Part shown: positions 21,968 to 34,257 of the stretch, in pieces
Numbering within the stretch: position 1 is the stretch's first letter
Layout: every line of letters starts with the position of its first letter
The notes under the pieces: generated by a model
Databases searched by the model: none
What the model saw: the letters and a program-made list of their open reading frames with translations, nothing else
What the model was told of the DNA's origin: nothing
Made by a program: the position numbers and the translations under genes
From: Entomoplasma ellychniae
Lineage (GTDB): Bacteria; Bacillota_I; Bacilli_A; Mycoplasmatales; Mycoplasmataceae
Length of the DNA: 64,000 nucleotides
Direction of reading: 5' to 3'
Assembly (NCBI RefSeq): GCF_002930155.1
Contig: NZ_PHND01000001.1
Coordinates: 682,001 to 746,000 of the forward strand

Positions 21968-22046
21968 GTAAATAAATATGCCGTAAAAGTTTAATCTGTT
22001 TTAATACTAAATTTAAGTGTGAAAGAATGTTCTTCACACTTTTTTT
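21968..22046 (+). repeat. Intergenic element copy A ending in a terminator
   Basis: The stretch from GTAAATAAAT to the T-run closely resembles 44189-44266: shared blocks are GTAAAA, TTTAATCT, ATACTAAA and TTAAGTGTG.AAGAAT. It ends in a hairpin, AAGTGTGAA pairing with TTCACACTT (22015-22040), followed by seven T. It lies immediately 3-prime of the exported-protein gene and probably terminates it. The stem sequence differs from copy B but still pairs. Confidence 0.65.
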
Positions 22047-22487
22047 GTTTTGCCTTTTGTTTGAAACACAAAAGTGGGTGATAGAGTAATTCAAAGTTGA
22101 TTCATCAATAAATGCATGAAATGCTCATTTTGCTGTCAACTCAGTTATGAATTGGACCATAATTGGCATATTTTTTTTAAATTTTTTACTCCTATGATCC
22201 TTATAAAACAGTTTAAATAACTACAGTTTTTTTCTAAGGCCTTTTCAAAAATTGATGAATAACTTAAATGGACTCATCTGTATACTTGGCCTCTATTCTC
22301 ATTTTGGTTATTTAACTATAATATTTAAGGTTTATAATATTTCTATCAAAATATTTATTACTACATTTTTTTTACAATTTAAAACTTTTTTGAAGTTTTT
22401 TCATAATAAAGTGTTTTTAATACAGGTTATATTATATAATTACTTATGATTAGTTAATTTTAATTAATTGGAAAAGGAAAAATCTAA
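22047..22487 (+). other. Gene-poor spacer with possible decayed sequence and lipoprotein promoter
   Basis: I see no convincing gene in these 440 bases. On the minus strand about 22150-22320 reads as an open frame of about 57 codons using UGA as Trp, without a start or recognisable family; it could be a gene remnant. TATAAT at 22435-22440 is a candidate -10 for the following lipoprotein, whose Shine-Dalgarno sequence is AAAAGGAAA. A short open frame at 22252-22449 on the plus strand looks like AT-rich noise. Confidence 0.35.
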
Positions 22488-23759
22488 ATGAAGAAATTAT
22501 TATTATCATTAGCATCTTTGAGTGCTATAGTCGTTCCAGCTGTAACAGTTATTTCATGTCAAACTTCAGTTGACACCAATAAAGTTGGTAAAACTGTTGA
22601 AAGTTGATTTTTAAATGGTAAAGACGCTGCTGAAATTCAAACACTTTTAAATAACTATTTAAAAGATCATAAAATTAAAGGGGTTGTTTCTTTTATTGTC
22701 ACTAGTATATCTAATAGTAATGATGTTGATGTAAAAATTGTGTTAGCAGAAAAAGCAAGTTTTAAAGATTCTAAAGCAACTTCATTTACTTTATCAAATG
22801 CAATTAAAAAAGGAAACGGTACAACATCTGGATCTGAAACAGTTATAATTACAGATGCGAAAATTGAAGCAGTTAAAGAACAGATTCCAAAATTATTAAG
22901 ACCTTTCGATATTAATCCTCCCATTGATCCAAGTTTACTAGGATTAGCAAATGGGTTTGGTGCATCATTAGTCAAAGATGCTATTAATAAAGCGTTAGAA
23001 GTAAAAGATGCAATTGCATCAAGTCAATTAAGTGCTGATAGTGAAGTTCCTTCAACTGTTGTTTTAACTGTTACTTTAAATGACGGATTTGAATTTGAAG
23101 ATGAAACTAATACAAAATCAATTAAAGTTGAAAACTTTTTATTGATTCCATTGAATATTAGTGAAATTAAAAATAATGATTTAATACAAGAAATTAAAGA
23201 TTTAGCAGGAATTGATGAGGTTAATGCTAAATTAGCCGAAATTAAAATTGAACATGTTGTAAGCATGAAAGCTGAAAGAAAAGGTGGTAACTCTTTAACT
23301 GATGTTACTGTAACAGTTGTAGCAAGTGATGGTTATGTAGGTACAAGTTTTGATATTGAAGGAGCAATTAAAGCTCAAGAATCTAAAACACAACTTTCAA
23401 GTATATTTATTGAAAATATTGTTAATGCAAATGGAGAAATTAATTTTGATTCAAAAACTAATTATAATGATTCAGAATTTGTTCAAGGTGAAGAACATGA
23501 TGATGAAGCATATTTAGAAGCGTTGACTATGGAAACAATTAATTATCTAGTGGATAGTGTCCAAGAAAAATATCAAGTTGACTTTAAGAGTGATTTAGAC
23601 AATGATTATTTAACTTATGGTGGCTCTTATCTTAAAGAACAAATGCAGGGTTTAAGCTCAAAAGAACAAATAAAAATTAAATTTATAGTAAATCCTGAAA
23701 CACCTTCGAATCTTTTTACAGGAGAAATTACTGTTAATGTTAAAATTTTAAAAAGTTAA
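22488..23759 (+). CDS. Lipoprotein with three related beta-rich modules
   Basis: 423 residues. The signal peptide MKKLLLSLASLSAIVVPAVT is followed by the lipobox VISC, so Cys24 is the likely lipidated residue and the protein is surface-exposed. One UGA Trp (SWF) lies near residue 42. Three segments share a pattern of alternating Val/Thr, an aromatic/Gly turn and a Ser/Ile ending: about residues 77-108 (DVDVKIVLAEKASF), 187-215 (VVLTVTLNDGFEF) and 268-300 (DVTVTVVASDGYV). This suggests an internally repeated beta domain. Flanked by spacers, it appears to be a single-gene unit with its own terminator. Function unknown. Confidence 0.85.
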
Positions 23760-23915
23760 ATAATTTTTTAAATTTATTAATTTTTGTTAGATTTTTTATA
23801 TAAAAAAATCATGTACTTGTTATATTAAATATTGTAAAAAAATTAATAGTTGAAATAATTAGTTAAGACTAAGCAAATAAAGTTGGAAAAATAATTCTAC
23901 ATTTATTTTATATTT

Positions 23916-23940
23916 AATGCCAGTTAATGCTGGCATTTTT
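23916..23940 (+). terminator. Strong terminator downstream of the lipoprotein gene
   Basis: AATGCCAG and CTGGCATT form a perfect 8-bp stem with loop TTAATG, followed by five T. It lies 157 bases after the lipoprotein stop, so the transcript would carry a long 3-prime UTR. That UTR contains AAATAATTAGTTAA (from about 23854), a 14-mer shared with the element at 14768-14914. Confidence 0.7.
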
Positions 23941-24007
23941 CAATCTAGAACTTTTTATACTTGTAAGTTAGCTTTTAAATTAATATGCACTTATATTTTA
24001 TTAAATT

Positions 24008-24180
24008 TAATTTTTAATTAACTTTTTTATCTTCAAATTGAGCATAAAGATATTCAAGTATTTTTTGAACAAGTGAAAAATATAATAAATAATAGGACCT
24101 GTTTCTCCATTTCATAGTTGAGAAAGATTAAATAGAAATTATCAGTTTTCCTATCATTTCTAAGTCTTGTTCATTTTTTT
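24008..24180 (-). pseudogene. Possible remnant of a minus-strand gene
   Basis: On the minus strand, protein-like stretches fall in different frames: EQDLEMIGKLIISI near 24165-24125, SQLWNGETGPI near 24125-24090, and LVQKILEYLYAQFEDKKVN ending at a TAA near 24018. Two frame changes would be needed to join them. This looks like the decayed C-terminal end of a gene, but I do not recognise the family. The 467-base gap between the lipoprotein and ligA otherwise holds only a terminator and the ligA promoter (TATAAT 24195-24200). Confidence 0.3.
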
Positions 24181-24226
24181 ATTTTAATAAAAGATATAAT
24201 ATAAAAAGATTAAACAAGAGGTTAAA

Positions 24227-26227
<2,001 letters not shown>

Positions 26228-26229
26228 TT

Positions 26230-26517
26230 ATGGAAAAAAAAGATTACTATAAATCATTAGCAAATGATGTTATGTTGGATTTTGACAATAATCATTATGA
26301 TGATATTGATAAAAATTATGCGGAACTAAAAGAATTATTCAAAAAAGTAACTTCCATTGACACTGAAGGTGTCAAACCATTATTTTATCCATATGATGAT
26401 ATTCACACTTATTTAAGAGACGATGAATTTATACAAACGATGAATCAAGAAGATATTTTAAAAAATGCCCCAAGTACAGATGGTGATTTTGTGACTTTAG
26501 TAAAGGTGGTTAAGTAA
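26230..26517 (+). CDS. gatC: Aspartyl/glutamyl-tRNA amidotransferase subunit C
   Basis: GatC is the small belt subunit that holds GatA and GatB together in the complex making Gln-tRNA(Gln) from Glu-tRNA(Gln). The 95-residue product is weakly conserved, but it has the DTEGVKPLFYPYDDIHTYLRDD segment matching the GatC pattern of VEPL-like and LREDE-like motifs. It lies directly before gatA with 2-base spacing and has an AAAAGGAGAA site. Identification relies on both context and this motif. Confidence 0.88.
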   Translation: MEKKDYYKSLANDVMLDFDNNHYDDIDKNYAELKELFKKVTSIDTEGVKPLFYPYDDIHTYLRDDEFIQTMNQEDILKNAPSTDGDFVTLVKVVK

Positions 26518-26519
26518 TT

Positions 26520-27974
26520 ATGAAATATAATACACTTTCAATTGAACAACTTCATGAGTTATTAAAAAATGGTAAAACAACACCATCAGAAATAGCAAAA
26601 CAACTATTATTTTTGTGTGAACAAGAAAAACATAGTAATGCAATTAATTTTTTGAATAAAGAAGTTTTAAAAGAAGCTGAATTATTAGAACTAAAACAAG
26701 CTGATAACAGTTTGTTATTTGGTATTCCTTACGCTGCAAAAGATAACATTTCAACTAAAGGCATACCAACTTGTGCTTCATCAAATATTTTGAAAGGTTA
26801 TATACCATCTTTTGATGCAACGATTATAAGTAAATTAAAAGATAATCAAACTTTAATGTTATGCAAAACAGCTTTAGATGAATTAGGGATGGGAGGAGTT
26901 GGTCTTTACTCAAGTAATGGTGAAATATACAACCCATATGATTCAAAAAGAATAGTTGGAGGCAGTAGTAGTGGTAGTGCTTATTTAGTTGCTAAAGGAA
27001 TAGTGCCTTTTGCTATTGGAACAGATACTGGTGATTCAATTAGAAAACCTGCTTCATTAAATAATATAGTTGGTTTTAAACCATCATATGGTGCTATTAG
27101 TCGATATGGTTTGTTGCCATATTCGCCAAGTTTAGATACCATTGGTTTTTTCACAAGAAATGTTAATGATATTGCAATTTTGTGTGATGCTACTTTTGGA
27201 TATGATAAAAGAGATGCCACTAGCATAGTTATAAACGAATCGGATTTTTACAAAAATATTAATTCAATAAAAAAAACAAAAAAATATTGTTACATTAAAT
27301 ATGTTATTGAAGCCTTGCCAAATGAATTAAAAGAAAAATATTATTCATTCTTTAATCAGTTAAAAAAACAAGGTTATGAAGTAATGGAAGTAGACTTTCC
27401 AAAAGAATTATTATTAGCTGTATCTCCAGTTTATATGATGATATCATATAGTGAATCAGCTTCAACAAATGCTAACTTAGATGGTATTAAGTTTGGAGCA
27501 AGAGTTGATGGTGATGATTATGAAGCGGTGATTAAAAATACTAGAAATGCTGGTTTTGGTGAAGAAGTTAAAAAAAGATTTTTAATAGGGTCATTAAACT
27601 TAAACAAAGATAAACAGTTACTCTACTTAAACCAAGCTAAAAAAGTTAGAAGATTAATTGTTGAACAAATGAGCAAAATTTTTCAACAAGCAGATATTTT
27701 AATAGTCCCACCATTTTATGATATTGCTCCATTAGTTAGTGACATTAAAAAGCCATTAACTGAAGAACAAGAAATTATTACTGATATTTTAATTTTAGCT
27801 AATATGAATGGTTCACCATCAATTACTATCCCATTTACCAAAAAAGCAGGAATGGGTATTGGAATAAATTTTATAACTAAACCCAAAAGTGATTTGTTAT
27901 GTTTACAAGCAGCAAAAGTTGCTGAAAATATAATTGGGATTAAAAACCAAATAGTAGGAGAAAACTATGAATAA
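26520..27974 (+). CDS. gatA: Glutamyl-tRNA(Gln) amidotransferase subunit A
   Basis: GatA liberates ammonia from glutamine. The 484-residue amidase-signature protein has the catalytic lysine in PYAAKDNIS, the cis-serine region GGSSSGSAYLV and the nucleophile region GTDTGDSIRKPAS. The usual sequence there is DTGGSIR, so one Gly is Asp here. GGSSGGS likewise appears as GGSSSGS. The N terminus is slightly short. It overlaps gatB by 8 bases, indicating coupling. No glutaminyl-tRNA synthetase is in the window. Confidence 0.94.
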   Translation: MKYNTLSIEQLHELLKNGKTTPSEIAKQLLFLCEQEKHSNAINFLNKEVLKEAELLELKQADNSLLFGIPYAAKDNISTKGIPTCASSNILKGYIPSFDATIISKLKDNQTLMLCKTALDELGMGGVGLYSSNGEIYNPYDSKRIVGGSSSGSAYLVAKGIVPFAIGTDTGDSIRKPASLNNIVGFKPSYGAISRYGLLPYSPSLDTIGFFTRNVNDIAILCDATFGYDKRDATSIVINESDFYKNINSIKKTKKYCYIKYVIEALPNELKEKYYSFFNQLKKQGYEVMEVDFPKELLLAVSPVYMMISYSESASTNANLDGIKFGARVDGDDYEAVIKNTRNAGFGEEVKKRFLIGSLNLNKDKQLLYLNQAKKVRRLIVEQMSKIFQQADILIVPPFYDIAPLVSDIKKPLTEEQEIITDILILANMNGSPSITIPFTKKAGMGIGINFITKPKSDLLCLQAAKVAENIIGIKNQIVGENYE

Positions 27975-29403
27975 TTTTGAAGTTATAATTGGTATTGAAA
28001 ACCATATTGAATTAAAAACTAAAACAAAAATGTTTTCACCAGCTCCTGTAAGTTATGGACAAATACCTAACACTCAAGTTCATGAAGTTGATATGGCTTA
28101 TCCAGGAACTTTACCCACTGTTAATAAACAAGCAATCAAATTAGCTATTTTAACTTGCAACGCACTAAATTTAAAAATTGATTCGCTTTTAAAATTTGAT
28201 CGAAAAAACTATTTTTACCCTGATTTAACAAAAGGATATCAAATCACTCAACAATATAATCCCATTGGTAAAGACGGTAAATTAGAAATTGAAGTTAATG
28301 GTGAAAAAAAAATAGTCGAAATCGAAAGATTACATATAGAAGAAGACACCGCTAAACAAATTCATAAAGATAATTTAACTTATATTGATTTTAATAGAGC
28401 AGGAACACCATTAGTTGAAGTTGTAACTAAACCTGTTATGCGAAATGCTGATGAAGCTTGTGCTTATGTTGAAAAATTAAGAGAAGTATTATTATTTTTA
28501 AAAGTTTCTGATGTAAAGATGAATGAAGGAAGCTTAAGAACTGATGTGAATATTTCAATTAGGCCATTTGGTGTTACTGAATTTTCAAATAAAGTTGAAA
28601 TTAAAAACTTAAATTCAATATCAAACATTAAAAAATCTATTGATTATGAAATAGATAGACAAACCAAATTAATGTTAAATAATGAAATTATAAAGCAAGA
28701 AACAAGAAGATTTGATGATCAAACAAATTCAACTGTTGCAATGCGTTCAAAAACAGATGCATTAGATTATAAATATTTTAGAGAACCCAATATTGCACCA
28801 ATTCAAATTGATAAAAGTTGAATCAAAGAAATTATTAATCAATCACCAGAATCACCAGATGTAAAAAGAGTCAAATATCAAGAAGTATATGGATTATCTT
28901 TATATGATACAAATAACTTACTTGCTAATCTAGAACTGAATGACTTTTTTGAAGAAACAATTAAACTAACTAATGACTATCAAAGAGTTGCAAACCTTTT
29001 AACAAGTGATATACAAGCGATTCTTAATGACAGAAACACAACTATTGATACTTTAAAAATAACTCCTCAAAATTTAAGTGAATTAATCACTTTAATAAAA
29101 GAAGGAATAATTTCATCAAAACACTATAAAACACTTATTCCTATAATGGTTGATAGTGAAGTTCTACTTCAAGATTTAATCGAAGAGTTAAAAATTAAAA
29201 TTATTTCTGATGAAGCTACAATTGTTAAGCTATTAAACCCAATAATTGAAAATAATTCTGAGTTAATTAAAGAATATAATGAAAGACCAGAAAGAGTTAC
29301 TAAAACTATTATGGGACAATTAATGAAACAAACTGGTGGAAATGTTAATCCAGAAAAAAGCATGCAAATTATTATAGATATCATAAAAAACCAACTTATT
29401 TAA
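27967..29403 (+). CDS. gatB: Aspartyl/glutamyl-tRNA amidotransferase subunit B
   Basis: GatB binds Glu-tRNA(Gln), phosphorylates the glutamyl group and amidates it with ammonia from GatA. With one UGA Trp the product has 478 residues. It opens with FEVIIGIENHIEL (usually GLEVHVEL), includes the FDRKNYFYPDLTKGYQI motif and the zinc/kinase-core region LHIEEDTAKQIH, DFNRAGTPLVE and the NLNSI motif. It ends with the helical YqeY-like tail (GQLMKQTGGNVNPE). A terminator follows at once. Confidence 0.96.
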
Positions 29404-29408
29404 TTTTT

Positions 29409-29433
29409 AATAACACTATGTGTTATTTTTTTT
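29409..29433 (+). terminator. Terminator after gatB
   Basis: AATAACAC and GTGTTATT form a perfect 8-bp stem with a three-base loop and a run of eight T, starting 6 bases after the gatB stop. A TATAAT at 29472-29477 then begins the next unit. Confidence 0.8.
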
Positions 29434-29527
29434 GCTAAAAAAACCATTAAACATTTATTTTATTTTTGTAGTATAATTTACAAAATATAAATATTTTTAA
29501 AATTTATAAAGCTATTAAGGAGGAATT

Positions 29528-31165
29528 ATGACACTAAAAAACAAAAAAAATTCTAAATCAGATCATAAAATTAGTATTAGAAATGGCGTGTGAATGCTTT
29601 TCAGTTATGTTGCAGGAATAACTTTTATTATGCATTTTGGTGTTTTTAATGGTGAAAGATCAGAAAACGGGCATGAAATAAGACTTGGTTATCATATTGT
29701 TTGAATAATGGCTGTTATATCAATAACTATTTTTATAACTGCTTGAGCTTTTATAAGGTTGATAAGATCACATCCCTCAACAACTGGTGGTGGTGCTCAG
29801 TACACTAGAACTGCTTTTGGAAAACAAATGAGTATTTTGTATAGCGTTTTTTCAATTTCAGTTATAAGCCTTTTGTTTGTATCTATGATAGTAACTTTAA
29901 GAACAACTTTGTCAGTTGATAATTGATTATATGAAAATGTTTTTGGTGACTGAACTAATTTTATTTTAGATTTTGGTGGTTTAATTTTTGCTTTAATTGC
30001 AGGCATAACTTCATATTGAGGAGTTAAAAGATTTAAAAAAGTTTCTACATTATTATCTTATGCTTCTTGAACTATTACTGGATTAATAACAATAATAGCT
30101 TTTATTTTAATTTTTGGTGGAAGAACTGATGTTGATGGTAGTGGTAAAAAAATCGAACCAATAGTTTCAGAATTTAAATTCAGTTCATTCCAATATGCTT
30201 TTATTGTTTTCTTTTTTAGTTATGGTGGGTTTGAAACATTTATTAGTACAGGTAAAGCTATTAAAAACAGAAGAAAAAATTTACCAATAATAATCATGAT
30301 TTCATTAATAATGACTACTTTATTTTTTATGATATTTTCAGCATTATTTTTGTTTACATTAGTCGGAACTTTTACAGACACTCCCAATTTAGAAATTTTT
30401 AAAAGGTTAGATATCTTATTTAAAACAAAGCAACATTACTTTTTTGGGTTTGGTGTAACAATCATCATCATCTATATGTTATTTAACCGTTTTAATTCGT
30501 TAACTCAAATGTCATATTATGGATCTAACAGTGTTGATTCTTTAGTGCAACAAAATTTTTTACCAAGTAAAATTGGTTTAACTAATGCAAATAATGTTTC
30601 AACAAAAGGGTTATTAATAAGTCTGGGTTTGAGTTCATTTTTATCAGTATTTTTCTTATTAATTCCAGACTTGATTCAAGGTTTTACTGGTTCGCAATCA
30701 GCATTCAATTTTGATTCGGTTGCTGGGACTGTTGGGTTTACATATATTTCAATGTATTCAATAGTTATTCTTTGTGCAGTCATTTTAACTTTTAAAAAGA
30801 AAATAAAATCAAAATGGTGGGAACTCACATTATGAATTGGGACTATAGCGTTTTTGATTTTAATGTTAGTTTATCAATTTTATAACTTATTTGATCAAAT
30901 GATTCCAAGAAAAGAACAAGAAACTTTTGAATATTTACAATCATTAATCGGTTCTTTAATTCAAATTATATTTTATTTTAGCATGATAGGTGTTTCTATT
31001 ATTATCCGCTTTGTAGTTCACCCAAAACTTGAAAAAAAACTTACTGAACTTGAAAAAAACAAATTAGAAGAATTTATTTTAAATCATTATTATGCATCAG
31101 ATAATGTTGATGAAAAAAGATTAAAAGACGAACAAAATAAAGGAGTAAAAAATCATGAGAAATAA
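29528..31165 (+). CDS. APC-type amino-acid permease, first of a pair
   Basis: A polytopic membrane protein of 545 residues with about 12 hydrophobic segments and many UGA-coded Trp codons. Features of the amino acid-polyamine-organocation superfamily are the unwound-helix glycine run STTGGGAQYTRTAFGKQ near residue 85 and the GFETFIS segment in helix 6. A charged cytoplasmic C-terminal tail of about 40 residues ends the protein. It has a strong AAGGAGGAA ribosome site and its own promoter (TATAAT 29472-29477). The stop overlaps the second permease by 11 bases, so the two are made together. Substrate cannot be inferred. Confidence 0.85.
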
Positions 31166-32720
31166 AAGTTTTACAAAATCAGCTCTAGTTTTTTTAGTTT
31201 TTGCTATTGTTTTTAGTTTTAGAAACATTATTAATAACCAATCACAATTTGGCATAATGGGATTATTTTTATTTTTAGTAGGTGGAATTATTTATGCAAT
31301 TCCGATTACTTTTGTATCAATAGAATTTAATTCAATCAAAAAGTTAAAAGATAACGAAGCAGGACTAGGTGGGTGGTGTATTTATTCTTTGGGTAAAAAA
31401 AATGGTTTTATAGCTAGTTGAACATCTTATTTTGCAAATGTCTTCTTTTTTGCAACATTAGCCCCATTTGCAGTTATATCTATTTCATTTGTTCTGATGG
31501 GGGATAATGGATTTGATATGTTAGCAAAACATTTAGTTATGCAAGGATATAGTGAAAATAATGCCACTAGATATTCCACTATGCTCTTATCATTGTTTGC
31601 CATCATATTATTTTGATTTACAACTTATTTGTCAAAAAAAGGTCCCAATTGAATAAAATACATAACCAATATTGGAGGTACAGCTTCATTATTTTTAGGT
31701 TTAATATTTATTGTAATAGGACTATTTGTAACTGTACCTTTTATTCATAAAAGTGTCAGTCCTACATGAAGTTGAGAGTTTTTTGACCCATTAAATTCTA
31801 ACTTTTTTAATGGTAACACTTGAGCATTTATGTCTGCAGTACCGTGAGTATTTTTCGCATATAATGGTATTGAAACGATTGCAGTATTTCAAAAAGATCT
31901 AAAAGGTGATTATAAAGCGTTTAAGATTGGCGCTATATTAGGAAATGTTTTTACAATTATTATAATGGTAATTTGTGGATTAACTATGAGTCTTGCAATT
32001 GATCAAAATCTTATAACAGAATGAGGAATATCAAATTCTTATTATAAAGTTTTTCCTGCATTATTTGGTTTATCAGAACAAGGCGAGGGTGTTTGATATC
32101 AACTAATCCTTAGATCAATAGCTTTCATTTTCGCTATTAATAGTTTTGGAGCATTAGCATTTTGAACAGTTGGACCAGCAAAAGTATTTTATTCAGAAGT
32201 TCCTTATGAAGCTGCTGGAAAAATTTTATCTAAAACAGATCATAATGGAATCCCAAGAAATGCTTTAAACTTTCAATTCATAATTGTTGTGTTGTTGCTA
32301 GTTTTAGTAGGAACAACAACTAAAGGAGCTGTAGGGCAAGGGACATCAGAATTTTTACAAACCATAACTCAAGCCACAACTTCATTAGCAATAATACCAT
32401 TTATCTATTTATTTGTTGGGTATATAAAAATTAGGTTAAATGAAGAAATTGATAAACAGATATGCTTTATTAAAAATAAATATGTAGCAACTTTATTTGC
32501 AATATTCATATTATTTATTTTAATAATGGCATTATTTTTTGGAATAATACCATCACCTGAATCCTGAAAAGATGATTGATCAAGTGCTATTGTCGCTTTA
32601 TCTTTATCATTTTTTGGAACTGTTGTTTCCATGGGTTTTGCTTATTTTATGTGATATTGAAACGTTGATAGAATTAAAAATAACCAATTAAAAAATACTT
32701 GAAGCAAGTCAAAAAAATAA
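31155..32720 (+). CDS. APC-type amino-acid permease, second of a pair
   Basis: A 521-residue membrane protein with about 12 hydrophobic helices, joined across roughly ten UGA Trp codons. The N-terminal helix block, the EAGLGGWCIYSLGKKNGFIAS segment (equivalent to the GG-containing helix 1/2 region) and FAYNGIETIAVFQKD in helix 6 fit the APC superfamily. It resembles glutamate/GABA-antiporter-like branches in layout. It starts within the end of the first permease behind AAAGGAG. The pair may act as separate transporters of different amino acids, since APC members usually work alone or as homodimers. Confidence 0.85.
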
Positions 32721-32742
32721 ATCTTAAACACACAAAAAATAG

Positions 32743-32774
32743 AAAAATCTACGCTATTCAACGTAGATTTTTTT
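32743..32774. terminator. Bidirectional terminator between convergent genes
   Basis: AAAATCTACG and CGTAGATTTT form a perfect 10-bp stem, with A-runs on the left and T-runs on the right. It can therefore stop transcription both from the permeases and from the minus-strand gene ending at 32810. Confidence 0.8.
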
Positions 32775-32809
32775 AATCAAAATTTAGAATTTACTTCTTT
32801 AATATTTTA

Positions 32810-33247
32810 TTATTTTTTAATAATTGGTGCAATAAACATTGATGAACCAATTAGTATTAAAATATAAAAACCAACTATACTTAACACACTAACTGACATT
32901 CCACTAGTACCTAATAAACCAAAACTTAAAACTATTAATAAAACAATGCTTATAACGTTTAAAATAATTGTTGCTAAATTAAATAATCTTGCAAAAAAAT
33001 CAATTGTTAATATTCCTAATAATAATCTAATTGCAACTGGAACAATACCAATTATTGATAAAATTAACGCTCAAGTAGCTAAACCATATGAACTAGTGTC
33101 TTGCAAATCATTCATAACCAACACACCGTTTGTTGATTTAACCCCATAACCAATTACAAAACTAATCAATATAACTATTAGTGCTCAAACAACTGCACCA
33201 ATAACCGAAGCTAAAGATGCTAAATTTTTTAAAGCTCATTCTTTCAT
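32810..33247 (-). CDS. Small four-helix membrane protein of unknown function
   Basis: The minus-strand frame reads 145 residues with three UGA Trp codons, which is why a standard-code scan misses it. It starts MKEWALKNLASLASVIGAVV behind a strong AAGGAGGAGAA site and ends in IAPIIKK. There are about four hydrophobic segments: residues 12-34, 60-80, 85-108 and 116-140. No signal for export or known motif is seen. It is tandem with ktrA, 62 bases downstream of that gene's stop on the same strand, but with its own ribosome site. Function unknown. Confidence 0.75.
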
Positions 33248-33309
33248 TTTTTCTCCTCCTTGTTATGTATATAATTATAACAATATTGTTTAGTGTCAAG
33301 TCAAAAATA

Positions 33310-34167
33310 CTATTTTTTAGTAGTTTTGCTTTGCTTTGTATCATCAAATATTATTGAGTCAAAAATAGTTTCAACATCTTCAGCATTTTTTAAATTATCT
33401 GTTAACTGACCAGTATTTGAAATATTTTCAAGTTCTTCAAAGATTTCAAATTCATCATCATCTTGTTTACTATCTTTTGCTTGCCCTTGGATTTTATTTG
33501 CAAGTTCATTAATAATATTTATTTTAGCAAAAACAACAATTTCATCATTTTCTTTTAATTCTGTATAATCATCAGGGATTAAAATTTTATTATTTCTTCT
33601 TAATTGAATAATATTAAATTCTTTTGTGCTTGATAAACCAACTTCTGCAATTGTTTTACCAAAAATATCAAAATTAGTTAAAACAAGTGAAGTTGAGATG
33701 TAATCTTGATCAACTGAATTAACTTCAACATCAAAAGCAATATTAAAAACTGCTCTAGCTGCAACTATGTTTCCTGATATGTCATCAGGTATAATAATTT
33801 GGTTTTCATTTAAACCAAGCGCAGTTAATAAACGCTTATGTTTGTTATCTTTAGCTTTAACAATAATATTTTCACAACCTAAATCTAATAAATTTAAAAC
33901 CGTCATTAATCCTGATTCCATATTATTACTAATACCTATGATAACAACATCAAAAGCCCCAATACCGTTTCTTGCTAATGCAGTTTTACTTGTTGCATCC
34001 AATATTGTTGTATCAACACCATAATCAAACTCTGAAAGATGTAAGTTTAGTTTATCTTCGTCATAATCAAAAACAGTTACGTATTGTTTTTTATCAACAA
34101 GTGTTTTAATAACAGATAAACTAAAGTTAGAAATTCCAATTATTGCTATACTTTTTCTTTTTGCCAT
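33310..34167 (-). CDS. ktrA: Potassium-uptake regulatory subunit KtrA/TrkA-like
   Basis: RCK-type gating ring protein for the KtrB channel encoded divergently next door. I chose the ATG at 34167 because AGAGGA lies just upstream; the frame extends 13 codons further without a ribosome site. The 285-residue product has a Rossmann-like RCK_N domain (residues 1-125) and a TrkA_C domain (about 140-220, ending DEIVVFAKINIINEL), then an acidic tail. The nucleotide glycine motif, usually GxGxFG, is GISNFS here (about residues 10-15), so ligand binding may be altered. The acidic residue after strand 2 (FDYDEDKL) is kept. Confidence 0.9.
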   Translation of the reverse strand: MAKRKSIAIIGISNFSLSVIKTLVDKKQYVTVFDYDEDKLNLHLSEFDYGVDTTILDATSKTALARNGIGAFDVVIIGISNNMESGLMTVLNLLDLGCENIIVKAKDNKHKRLLTALGLNENQIIIPDDISGNIVAARAVFNIAFDVEVNSVDQDYISTSLVLTNFDIFGKTIAEVGLSSTKEFNIIQLRRNNKILIPDDYTELKENDEIVVFAKINIINELANKIQGQAKDSKQDDDEFEIFEELENISNTGQLTDNLKNAEDVETIFDSIIFDDTKQSKTTKK

Positions 34168-34257
34168 TTTTAAAGTATCCTCTTTACTATTAACATAATT
34201 ATACATTTGATAATATATAAATTGTATAATATCTAAAATATAAAGGATCCAGCGAAA

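Noticed and set aside
22252-22449. Open frame of 65 codons in the spacer before the lipoprotein.
   Set aside because: AT-rich and hydrophobic by composition, without a ribosome site; overlaps the lipoprotein promoter.
14967-24226. CRISPR array or insertion sequence in the accessory region.
   Set aside because: No regular direct repeats with spacers, no transposase and no terminal inverted repeats found by eye.
29169-29384. Minus-strand open frame opposite gatB.
   Set aside because: Antisense shadow of a conserved coding region.
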